The position numbers were made by a program, and so were the translations under genes. The notes under the pieces are model-generated. The model saw only the letters and a list, made by a program, of their open reading frames with translations. It was not told the origin of the DNA and made no database searches. Shown in pieces: positions 49,468-60,400 of a stretch of DNA of 64,000 nt. This DNA is from Eucommia ulmoides (taxonomy: Eukaryota; Streptophyta; Magnoliopsida; Garryales; Eucommiaceae): assembly GCA_016647705.1 (NCBI GenBank), contig CM028327.1, positions 43,030,017 through 43,094,016 on the forward strand, read 5' to 3'. How positions within the stretch are numbered: the stretch's first letter is position 1; every line of letters begins with the position of its first letter.

Positions 49468-50524
49468 TGTAAGACCCTGATTCTTGATTTAAGTCATATT
49501 TCATAACATTTCAAAAATAACGGGGTGGATGGTGTAATTTATTATTTGATTTAAAATTTTAAGGGGGTCAATTCGTAATTTAAAATATATATCAAAATTC
49601 AAATTGGGGTTTAATTCATAATGTAAAGAAAATCTGGGGGAGGATAATGTAATTGGAGAAAAAAATTATATATATATATATATACTCCTGCGATCAAACG
49701 AAAACAGAAAAAGAAAAGGGAAGAAGAAGAATCGAGAGCCGTTCGACGTGGCAAGCTGGGATCAAATTGATCCACCCAATTCATGCATATATATATACAT
49801 CCGAATTGTGATCTGGACAAAAAAAAAAAAAATGTGAGGAAAATCCGAAAACACCAAATTCTAGAGAGAGAAAGAGAAAGAAAGGTTGGCCGGCGGTGAT
49901 GGGTTCGGAGCGACGGTGCTATTCCGACGTGGGGGTGTGTTGCTCGTGTGTTTTGTGCAGGTCGATACTGCGTGGGTATGTGTGAAATCGTCATCGCTCC
50001 TCCGGCGATTTTGTGGGTATGCATAGGTGTGCCGTTCGGCCCCTCTGTTCGTGACAGTGTGTGCGTTTTCTGATTGTTTGACGGTGATCGTCAACGTTGT
50101 AAAGGGGTGGGGGTTCGTTGGTTCGGTCTGGTCGGAGGTTCGGTTTTGTCCAACGAGTGTGTGTGTGTGTGTTTCGGACGTTGTGTGTATGTGTTTTGCT
50201 CCTGTGCTTGTGTGTGTGTATATTTCGGTTGTGTATGAGTATTTAGTTGTGGGTACGTGATCAGGGGTGTGTGGGTATTGTTGCGTGTCACCGCCGATGA
50301 GAAGGATGTGAGGAGCGTGGGTGTTGTGCCGTCGTTGGTCGGCTGAGACGAAACAGAAGCAGAAACAGAGAAAGGAGAGAGAGGTTGGTCGCCGACAGTG
50401 AAGGCCGGCGGTGTGTTCCGTTCAGGCGTCATGGGTGTTCTGTCTTCGTGGGTGGTGTGAGCATGTGATTGGTGAGCGTGGTCGGCGGCGGGATCTCGGC
50501 GGCGGCGGCGAGACAGCAAAACAG

Positions 50525-50567
<43 letters not shown>

Positions 50568-52047
50568 AAAGGAAAATTTGCACAAACCACCCAATAGAAA
50601 TAAAAATCCAATCTCGCGGCCATTGGAAAATCCGGGAAAGGTAGAATTTCGAACTTCTTTAATATATGCATTTAATTGTTTAAATTGAAATGGCGATAGA
50701 AAATAGTGAGACGGTTCACATGAATAAATTTGATATAATAAACTATAACGGAGTAACATTAGTTGAATAGTAATATTTCATAATAAAATACGGGGAATAA
50801 AAGATCACGGAAATTAGGGCCTGCATTTCATGGTTAGGTATTTTTTTTTACATAAAATATTAATTTAGGCCCTGTCACTATTAGGTTCGCAGGCATCGGA
50901 GTACCGGTAGAGAATAGGTGGTTAAAGTCTTCAAAAACAGATAATCAGGTGAGTATACTGTCTTCTTACCAAACTATTTTCTATATATATATGATGACAT
51001 ATGTATGATTTCATAAATAATTTGGATCAAGCAGGATTTTGAGGAAAGTTGGTAAAGTGAATTTCCGAGGAATTGTGTTGGTTTCTAAGAAGAATGATTA
51101 AAAATAACTTTCGTTGGACGGGTGGTTTTGAAAATAGAGTGGAAAATATATGGTTTTTCTAAAAATGCTTGGTTTTCTAAAAACAGAAGTGGAAAAACAG
51201 TTTTTACTGAAATCGGTGGTACAAAGGTAGAAAACTGATTCTTTTACTGACATGGATGGTACTTTTAAAAAGGAAAGGAAAAAACGTGATTTTAGAAATT
51301 CTCCCCGGAAAGGGGTGTGGTTTATATTCTCCCCATAAGAGGATGTGGATGTTTCTCCCCGTAAGGGGTGTGGATTATATTTCTCCCTAGAAGGGGTGTG
51401 GATATTTCGTAGGAAGGCATTCCTACGGATGTTACGGTACCGTTGCAACTCCCAATCGTGAGGTTAAAATGATCACTATGGCTAGCCAGTGTGTGTTTTG
51501 GTGGAATGGTGGTTTGTGATGTGTGTTTGAGATGTAGTGTTGTACTTATATTGGGTGATTTATTATTTATTATGGTGGTTGGTATGATTTTATACTCAGA
51601 TGGATTTGGATGGAACTTATTTATATCGCTCTATTTTCATTACTTATATACTTATGCTTGATCCATATTTAATTGTGGTAATATTTAGAATGTATTAATA
51701 TTTTAAAAATGTTTTACTAAAAAGGCAGTACACTCGCAGGTACAACAGCTAGGAGTCGGTCCCCTACTGGCACTAGGTAGAGTCCGGCGATGGTGTAATA
51801 TGGGAATATTTTAGGAGAAACTGTCCGAGGCGAACCTGTGAGAGCTTCATTGTTGTTATACTTTACTTGTTATTATAATTCAGGAACGGGTGTGTCCCCA
51901 GTTAGAGATGTTGTATATGGTTAAAATTTTGTGATTGTATATTTTTGTATGCGCCTTGTCATTTACTAGTGGGTTTGAGGTTAAGATGAGGTCGTGTCGA
52001 CGTCACGCCGGCCCCACGGTGACGGGTGTCCGGGGTGGGGTATGACA
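49468..52047 (-). mobile_element. Solo LTR 5, long TTACA family (reverse orientation)
   Basis: 2580 bp, TGTAAGACCC...GGTATGACA on the plus strand, with exact AACCT duplications (49463-49467, 52048-52052). It carries the complementary versions of all landmarks of solo LTR 4: CACTAGGTAGAGTCCGG (51770), the GGTACCG palindrome (51434), and CCCCGTAAGGGGTGTGGAT units (51298-51405). It also has TTAGGTTCGCAGGC (50880), a GC-rich third with (TG)n, and a 43-bp A run (50524-50566). Fossil. Confidence 0.9.
50524..50566. repeat. Poly-A run of about 40
   Basis: A nearly perfect A homopolymer inside solo LTR 5, between the GC-rich zone and the AT-rich part. Solo LTR 4 has a T-rich tract at the matching place (45317-45348). 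Confidence 0.9.
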
Positions 52048-53269
52048 AACCTAATTCTTTTTATACCTTAAACTCAAGAATCAAAACCTCACCAAAATCA
52101 CTCCAAGTATCCTTTTCGCACGTAAGGATGGAACATTTACAAATTCACACACAAATTCAATTAAGGAAAAATTAACACCTCAATCTCTTTACCAGAAGAG
52201 ATTGAAACCCAAAGTTACTCTTGATTAGATATTCCCAATAATATCTAATATGATACACGACTCACCAATTACAATAAAATTGATAAGTTCTTTCCACTCG
52301 AAGTTTCTGTCACCTCAAATCAATTTAAACTCAATTAATGTCCTAATATATACTAGTGATAGAATTAAGTGAGGAAACAAAAAATCTGATTATAAAAATA
52401 ATGCGGGTAGCACAAATTTGAGCAGGTATTCAAATTATCACACAAATCATTTTATAAAAAAAAAATTATACTTTTAAAATTCAAAAATGATTTCTCAACA
52501 ATTAATTTATCAAGCAATCAATGATCATAATAAACTTAATAAAGAATATGTTTGGAACACTTTCAACAATAAAACATAAAAAATTGATTATGATAAATAT
52601 GAATAGCACTCAAATAAGTATGTAATCAGATTTTTACCAAAAATAGCTTTAAAATAATTTAATGCGATTTAAAGTTCAGAAAACGATTTTATCAATATCT
52701 TATTAACCAAGCAAATATATAAAGATAGATATGCAATAACGATTAATAGCTTGGTAAGATCTCACCCGGATAATATCGACGAATTAAAGAATGAAAACGC
52801 TAGACAGCTCAAATCAATGATGCTTACACAATCCGCACTTTAACTCAAGAACTTCTTCGCAATTGATCTCACAATTTGATCTCTCAAAATAAAATCAGAA
52901 TGATAACTCTTATAAAGGCTTAGGAACTGAATAGTTCTTGATATCATCATCTATTATGTAAAATCTCCAGGTCTATTTATAGGCACGTGAAACACAAGCC
53001 CTATAACGGCTAGGTTCCACAAGATATGTTATTTAAAATAACCTATAGACCCCATATATTAATACCTTTCATTTAAGGTATATTTTACTTAATTATAGCT
53101 TTCAAAATATTCAATTTAATCATCAAAAGTATTTTCAAACTTAATTCAATAAGATAGGAAGTATTAAAAGGACCAATTTGAAAAATATTGTATTTTCATG
53201 CACCAAACCTATAAGGATGACAAAATATCAATGATATATCTTTAATACTATCATATTCTTAAATTATCT

Positions 53270-54090
53270 AAGTGAAAAATGTAACATTCCAAATGAAAAT
53301 ATGTAATAAAGAAACCCTTGAATATATTAAATTATTCACCCCAATTAACTAGACAAATAAAATTATATTGTATCATATAATTCTGTTTCAAATCCTCAAT
53401 AGACAATAACAAGAGCCCAATTTTTTTTTAAATAAGATGTATCCAAATCAGCTTATGCGCACTTTAACTAATCACTTTCTGAACCTATCAAAGAAAAAAA
53501 TGTTAGTTGTAGAGTGCTAGCGAGCATAGGCTAGTTGGTGGATCAAAGAATACATAAAAAGTTGCTAAGAGTTAACAGGATTCGAGATAGATATTTCATT
53601 AAGGACAATGACTTGCCTGTTTGCTTGCTTGTGAGCAGGTGTGTCGAACTAGCTTACGCGATCGGAAGGTGATTAATCGAGGTGCACGTAAACTGGTCTA
53701 GACATACTTCATCGTAAAACAACATAGAACAAACATCACACGATGTAAAAATTGTAACATACGAAATGGAAAAATGTAATAAAGAAACATCCACTTGTTA
53801 CCATAAATAAATAAATAAATAAAAAATAGTTATGAGCCTTAACACGCAATAGCAAGAGTCCACATCACATACGACGTAAAAATATGTACATTGAAATGGA
53901 AAAATGTAGTAAAGAAACCGTTTACTGCATTAAATTATTTATCCAAACTAACTAGACAATTGAATTAAATTACATTTTGTCATGGTCCTGACGAACCTCA
54001 ACACACAATAGCAAGAACCAACATCACATACAATGTAACAAAATGTAGACATTCCAAATGGAAAAATGTAGTAAAGAAGCCCTTTGTATT
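53270..54090. repeat. Four-unit degenerate tandem repeat
   Basis: Units with ACATTCCAAATGGAAAAATG, TAGTAAAGAAACCC and CAATAGCAAGAGCCCACATC recur near 53277, 53755, 53885 and 54046. The last three are spaced about 130-165 bp. They lie in the 3' flank of the CAMTA gene. Non-coding. Confidence 0.7.
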
Positions 54091-54147
54091 ACTGAATCAC
54101 AACTACACCAACAATGCAATTCCAACACAATTGACTGTCAAACATCC

Positions 54148-54180
54148 CAACCCCAACCCCAACCCCAACCCCAACCCCCC
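54148..54180. repeat. (CCCCAA)n microsatellite
   Basis: Five CCCCAA units followed by a C run. The G-rich complement could form a quadruplex. Confidence 0.9.
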
Positions 54181-54460
54181 TATATATGGCAGCTATCAAT
54201 GTCCTTTATGGGTGTAATTAGACTGACTTTTTTACAATGTAAAACACAAACGACAAACATCTATATCTATATCTTCTCCTTCTCCTCCTCCACTCCTACA
54301 CTTTGAAAGACGGTAAAATCTCAATAGAATTAAAGACATGTTGTTAGACATTTTTTACTTACAAATGAACAAAACCCGAAACCCTTTATACCGATAAGCC
54401 TCAAGGGGGGCTTCATCTTACTATGAATGCGGGTGATGAATCTCTCTTCCTTTCCCATAT

Positions 54461-54481
54461 TCAACTTTCTTCATTGTTCAA
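54461..54481 (-). other. Candidate terminal coding exon of the CAMTA gene
   Basis: On the minus strand ATTTTGCAG precedes TTGAACAATGAAGAAAGTTG and an in-frame TGA; phase 0 fits the 62572 donor. The sequence down to about 54190 looks like a 3' UTR (no TE signature). The call is an inference from splice signals and phase; no family match is possible for six residues. Confidence 0.5.
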
Positions 54482-57400
54482 CTGCAAAATATAGTTAAAG
54501 ATTACAGGTCTGTTTGATATAATTGAAAATTAAGTGTTGAATTTGAAGTGCCGAAATGTATTAAGTACTTTTGAGTTTTTTTAAGGGTTTTTTACACTTT
54601 GCATGCTTGATGTTTGACTACTATCTCACTTTAATCCTTGTGGATTTAATTTGAACACAAAACATACTGAAATTTCCTAATCATCCCACTTTAGTCCAAA
54701 TCATTTTCCATGCAAGGGGCTTTATGGGTATCCCTAGTCTTTTTTTTCCCATTTTCTCCGCCCAAACAATCAGGAATAGATATGCATTCACACACGTGTG
54801 TTGTGTCTTTTTTTTTTTTTTTTTTGGGGGGGGGTGGGGAGTGGGGCAGAATTGTGGATAGAGGTGGGAAAAAGAAAGAGGCTGAAAGTGTCCGTGAAAC
54901 CCTTTAAAAATAATGAGGTGCATGGCACATGACTATTTGTGGTCAAAAATCGTAACGGATTTAATCATTTGTGAAGTGGGATGATTAGGAATTTTATGGT
55001 GCGTTGAAATTAAAATTACGAAGACCAGAGTGAGATAATGGTCAAACTTTATAGGTGCAAAGGGTCAAAACCCTTTCTTAATACTTCTAAGTCCTAAACA
55101 AAACAAAAGTAATTCTATAAATTTTTCTCAAAAAAAATAAAAATATTCACAACTTTCTCTTTCTAAAAATTCAATCTACAACTTACCTCAATGTAGTAAT
55201 TTCTCTCTACAATTGTTTTTATTTTATATAACTTTTTTTTTTTGAAGAGTTCATAGTAGTGAGTCACCCGTCACTTAGAAAAAAAAAATTAAACTATTTT
55301 TAAGTGATTGTTATATTTTAAGTACTTCATTTTATTATTAAACACACTTAATATGATAAATATTTAATACATTCAATTTTAAGTGTTTAATTATGTCATT
55401 AAGCAAGACCTCAGTATCGATAAATTGACTTATAAACAGATAATGGGTAACCTTAATGTCATGGACTTGATTTTCTCTAATTATCCGTGCGACACTTAGC
55501 CTCGATTTCAACCTCTTAGAAGTACTAAGTAAGCCTTACCAAGACAAACAACCAAACAAACTTTGGGAAGGAAGTAAAGAAAGCTAGAGAGTTCACAAAA
55601 GTAGGAGAGCAAGAGTGAGCTTGGGAAAATGAACGCTTGTATTGCTTTATTCCAATTTGGTGAGGAACAAATGAGTTTCCTCCTCTTTATATACGCCAAA
55701 GGTCTTACAATGGACAATCGAGATCATTTCGATCTAACAGCTACAATCAATCATCTAGAGAATTCTACTAGATATTTACATAAGAAAATTCTAGCGAATG
55801 AGGTATTTAGGATGCTCCACATTTCTCTACAATATCCTAGAATATTCTAGAAAATGGGAAGCCTCTAAGAGTACCTTCTTCCCCTCCCCTGTATATACAA
55901 GACTTACCTTTCATACTTAGAGAATTCTCCTAGTAGGAAGGCTAATGTATAAGGGGCGTTATATTCTCCCCCACCTATACTCGCAACGGCCTCATCGCGC
56001 CCTCATCCTTGAACCTTTGGATGTGATCCGTGAATTGCCAAAGTTGGTCTTCATGTTCCCAACAGGCTTCACTATCCGGCAAGTTCTTCCACTTGACCAA
56101 ATACTCGTGGTATTTTGGCACACCTCTCCTCTGTATGACCCAATCGGCTAGTATGCAATCAACCTCTTTGTCGAAAGAAGTGACTACTGCAGTTGGCGCT
56201 CGTTTTGATACCCTGCATGGTTCTTCCGTGTCTTCATGATATGGCTTTAAGAAACTGATGTGGAAGACAGAGTGTATCTTTAACTTGGATAGGAGGAGCT
56301 TGTAAGAGACCTTCCCCACACGTTTTATCACCGGAAACGGGACCTCGTAACGCCGAACAAGGCCCTTGTGAACTTTCCTCAAAGATTTGAATTGTTGTGG
56401 TAAAAGTTTCACAAGAACAGCCGTCTAGACTTGTCCGCCCATTTCTTCATTTTTTTGGCTGCTTTGTCTAGGTACTTCCTAGCCATATCGGTTTGTTTGT
56501 TCCACGCCTTAGCAAATTTGTACGCTGCCGGACTCTTCCCATCATAGCTTGTTGCTAAGGCGTTGGGCATCAAAAGTTGCCTTCCCATAACAATCTCAAA
56601 AGGGCTTTGATCAATCGCCTCACTCTTTTGCAAATTGTACGAGAATTGAGCGATGTCGAGCAGTTTGGCCCAATCCGTTTGGTTTGCACTCACTTAGTGC
56701 CATAAGTATAGCTCCAGCAAGGCATTGATCCTCTCCGTCTGCCCATCGGTTTGTGGATGAAAACTTGTTGAGAAGTCCAAATTAGTCCCTAGTAGCTTGA
56801 ACAACTCCATCCAAAATTGGCCAGTGAATCAAGGATCTCGATCACTGACAATATGTTGAGGAACTCCCCATAGTTTCATCACATTTTTCAGGAAAAGTCG
56901 GGTAGCCTCCTCTGCAGTACAGTCGGCTGGTGCAGGGATTAAAGTGGCATTCTTACTGAATCGATCGATTACTACCACGATACTCCCACAGCCTTCTAAT
57001 TTCAATAGTGCCAATATGAAGTCCCTGGAGACAGTCTCCGGTATGGACAGCGATTCTAACAATCTTGCTAGGTGTTGTTGTTCCACCTTGTCTTGCTGAC
57101 AGACAAGACAAGTCCTGACGTAGGCCTCTATGTCGTCCGGCATACGAGGCCAGTAGTAAGCATCCTCCTTGATGCGACCTAGCAATAGGCATTTGGGGCT
57201 ACTAATAGATGCTAGTTCGCCCTTACGACTTAAGGCATCTGCTACCACGTTCACTCGTCTAGGCTTGTACTCCAGTCGATAGTCAAATTCTGCAAGAAAA
57301 TCCTACCATCGTGCTTGCTTTGGACTTAGCTTTTTCAGCGTCTGGAAGTAGCTAGTGGCAACGTTGTCAGTCATGATGACAAATCGGGATCCCAAGAAAT

Positions 57401-60400
57401 AGTGCCTTCACGTTCGTAGGTAGTGAACCACGGCTATCATTTCCTTCTCTTGGACAATATAGCGTCTCTTGGTGTCATTTAATTTCCGACTTTCATACGC
57501 CACAAGATACCCTTCTTGCATAAGAACTCCTCCAATAGCAAAGTCAGACGCATCAGTGTGAACCTCACAAGGCTTAGAGAAATCGAGCAAGCATAAGGCT
57601 GACTCTTCTGAGACAGCCTTCTCTGCAAAAGCATTTTGGTATTTCTCAGACCATTCTCATGCCTTGTCTTTCTTCAACAGATCAGTGTGAGGAGCGGCTC
57701 GAGCGAAATAGCTCTTTATGAAAAGCCAATAATAGTTTACTAGCCCCAAAAACGAACGTAACTCCGTTACCTTTGTGGGTGGTTCCTAATCTTGAATCGC
57801 CTTAACCTTGCACGTTTCCATCATAATCTTCCCTTGCCACACCTTATGACCAAGGAAAGACACTTCCTCTTGTGCGAAGGAACATTTTTCCACCTTAACG
57901 TAGAGCTCATTTTTGCGCAGTACTTGTAGGACTCGTTTGAGATGTTGGACATGTTCGTCAAAAGTCTCGCTATAAATAAGGATATCATCCAAGTAGACTA
58001 CAACGAACATGTCAAGTAACAAGTGAAAAATCTTGTTCATTAAAGTACAGAATGTGGCCGATGCATTGGTGAGGCAGAAAGGCATAACTAGGAACTCAAA
58101 GGAATCGTATCTTGTAACACACGTTGTTTTGGACTCGTCTCCCTCCGCAATTCGGACTTGATAATACCCCGAGCGCAAGTACAACTTCGTGAAGTACCGG
58201 GCTTTAGCAAGTCGATCAAAGGGATCGGGTATTTGTTCTTGATCGTGATCTTGTTGAGCGCCGGATAATCAATGAACATTCACAATGAGCCGTCCTCCTT
58301 TTGAAATAGCATTGGTGCGCCGTACGGTGCTTCGGACACCCACAAGTGTCATGCATCTAGTAACTCCTTAAGTTGCCTCCTTAGTTCCTCGAGTTCAAGA
58401 GGCGACATACGATACGTTGCCATCGCCATTGGTTTGGCACCTAGTTCCAGCTCGATTTTGTGATCCACCTCTCTGCGCGCTGGTAGCCTCTTCGGCAACT
58501 CCTTCGGCATAACGTCCTTGAACTCTTCAAGAACTACTTTGACATTCCTTGGGACGTTGGGTAGGTCAAGTACTATGGGATCGTCTGTTGTTTCTTTCAA
58601 TACAGCAAGGTAGTTGGCTTCTCCCTTCTTGAATGCCTTCTTAAATTGCATAGCAGACAAAGCTTGTTTCTCAACCTTGACAACACGTTCCGCAAGGACC
58701 ATGCAAGCCTTGTCGCTATCCATGATACATACTGAATTAGCAAAGAAATAGAAACAACATTTACCTTATCGAGGAACTTCATGCCACTCACAACTTTAAA
58801 ATCGTCTACCACCGACACATCCATCGTCCCTTCCCATTGTCCGATGTTGGCACGTATGCCTCGTACCACTCCATGTGGCTTGCCCCAGTATCGATAAGGG
58901 CCTTAGTGAGCACTCCATTAATCGTGGTTTCGACAAACATTAGCCCCTTTTGCAAAACTTCTTGCCCAGAGCATTTTGCCTTAATAGCATTCAACGCACC
59001 AAGAGAGCCCATATGTACCTCGTCCTCTTGTTGTTTGTGTTGTTCCTCGTACTCCATTGTCATAGCGCTTTACGCTTTTCGTTTGGGACATTCACGAGCC
59101 CAATGTGATCCGTCGCAAATGAAACAATTGGTCTTGGGATGTGAACGATCATTGGCATTCCATGACCTCTCCTTCCAAGACGAGGACGAGGGTTTTGTGA
59201 CCCCCAGCATCCTGATTTCCATGGCCACATTGGGAGGATATGTGGTCTCCCCGACCTTGGCCTTGATTGTACCTTTTAGGCTTGCCTTTCGTCTTAGTGG
59301 TTTCGCCCATTAAACTATAGTCGATTAGCGATTCGACTATGGCTATAGCGGTTGAGAGGTCTTGCACACCTCGGTGCGTCAATTCCGTCTTGGCTCAATT
59401 TTGTAACCCATCAAAGAAGTAGAACAATTTATCCTTGTCGGTCATATCAGGGATCTCTAGTTTCAGAATTGCGAATTCTTTCATGTAGTCTAAGGGTGTG
59501 CACGGGTCGGGTGGGGGGTTTTTTGGACAAATCAGAGACCCGACCCGAACATGTTCGGGTGAAGAAACTACAGGCCCGATTTCGACCGAAAGGTTGCTGG
59601 AAACCGGTGTTGAGCAGGTTTATCAGATTATGGGCGGGTTCCGATCGGGTCCGGTTGGTTTGTATGTTGAGATGGAGTAACGCATAGCATAAATAAAAAC
59701 CCTAATTGAAAATGAAATAAAAAACCCTAATCGAAACAAAAATCAAAACCCTAATCGAAGTAGAAATCAAAACCCTAATCCTTACAGAAATCAAAATCGA
59801 AGTTCAAAAAACAAAACATCAAAATCAAAGAGCAAACTTACCTTCTGAGTCTCTGAATAATGATCGACGACGACGTCGCGAGTCTCGCGACGAAGAGCTT
59901 GGCCGACGACAGACGATGAAGAGCTTAGATCAGAGAGAGAGAACGAAGCAGCCGCAAAAGATGCGATGAACAAAGCAGCGGCAGAAGATCGGTCGAAATG
60001 AACGAATGAAACCCTAAAAAAAGGTCATTTATTTGGAGGTGCTGGTCTGGTCGGGTCGGGGTGAGTTCTGGGTGGGAGATCTAAAACCGAGGCCTGATCC
60101 GCAAAGCTTCTGGTCGGATCGGGTCTTACTCGATCTGAAGAAAAAAAAAAAAAAACAGATCAAAGACCCGAAGATTTCGGGCCGGGCCGGGCCGGGCTTT
60201 TATGGCGGGTGGGTCGGGCCCATCGGGCTTTTTGCACAGCCCTAACGTAGTCCGGGATAGACCCCGTTTGTTTTAGCCGGCGTAGCTTACCCTTGCTTCC
60301 GCTTCGGCATTCTCAGGATAAAATTATTTTTTTATTTCTCTTTTGAAATCATCAAGCGTATTAACCACACATGTACCTTTGGAAATTTCTTCTTTTTTTC

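Larger units (their letters stand above)
48891..53500 (-). mobile_element. Unresolved LTR-like sequence split by a solo LTR
   Basis: Text such as CTACCCAAGAGGGGGGGTG (48903), GATTTATACTGGTTCACCAA (49205) and TCCGAGCCCCACGGAGAGTC resembles plant Ty1/copia-type LTRs. On the minus strand a TATAAATAGACCTGG core (about 52972-52986) looks like an LTR promoter. The segment is continuous across solo LTR 5, whose AACCT duplication sits in it. Both outer borders and its target duplication are unresolved, and no coding part was found. Broken fossil; family uncertain. Confidence 0.4.

Noticed and set aside
50091-50759. 222-codon minus-strand frame in solo LTR 5
   Set aside because: Spans the 43-bp A run and TG-rich repeats; the poly-Phe and THTQ composition is an artefact.
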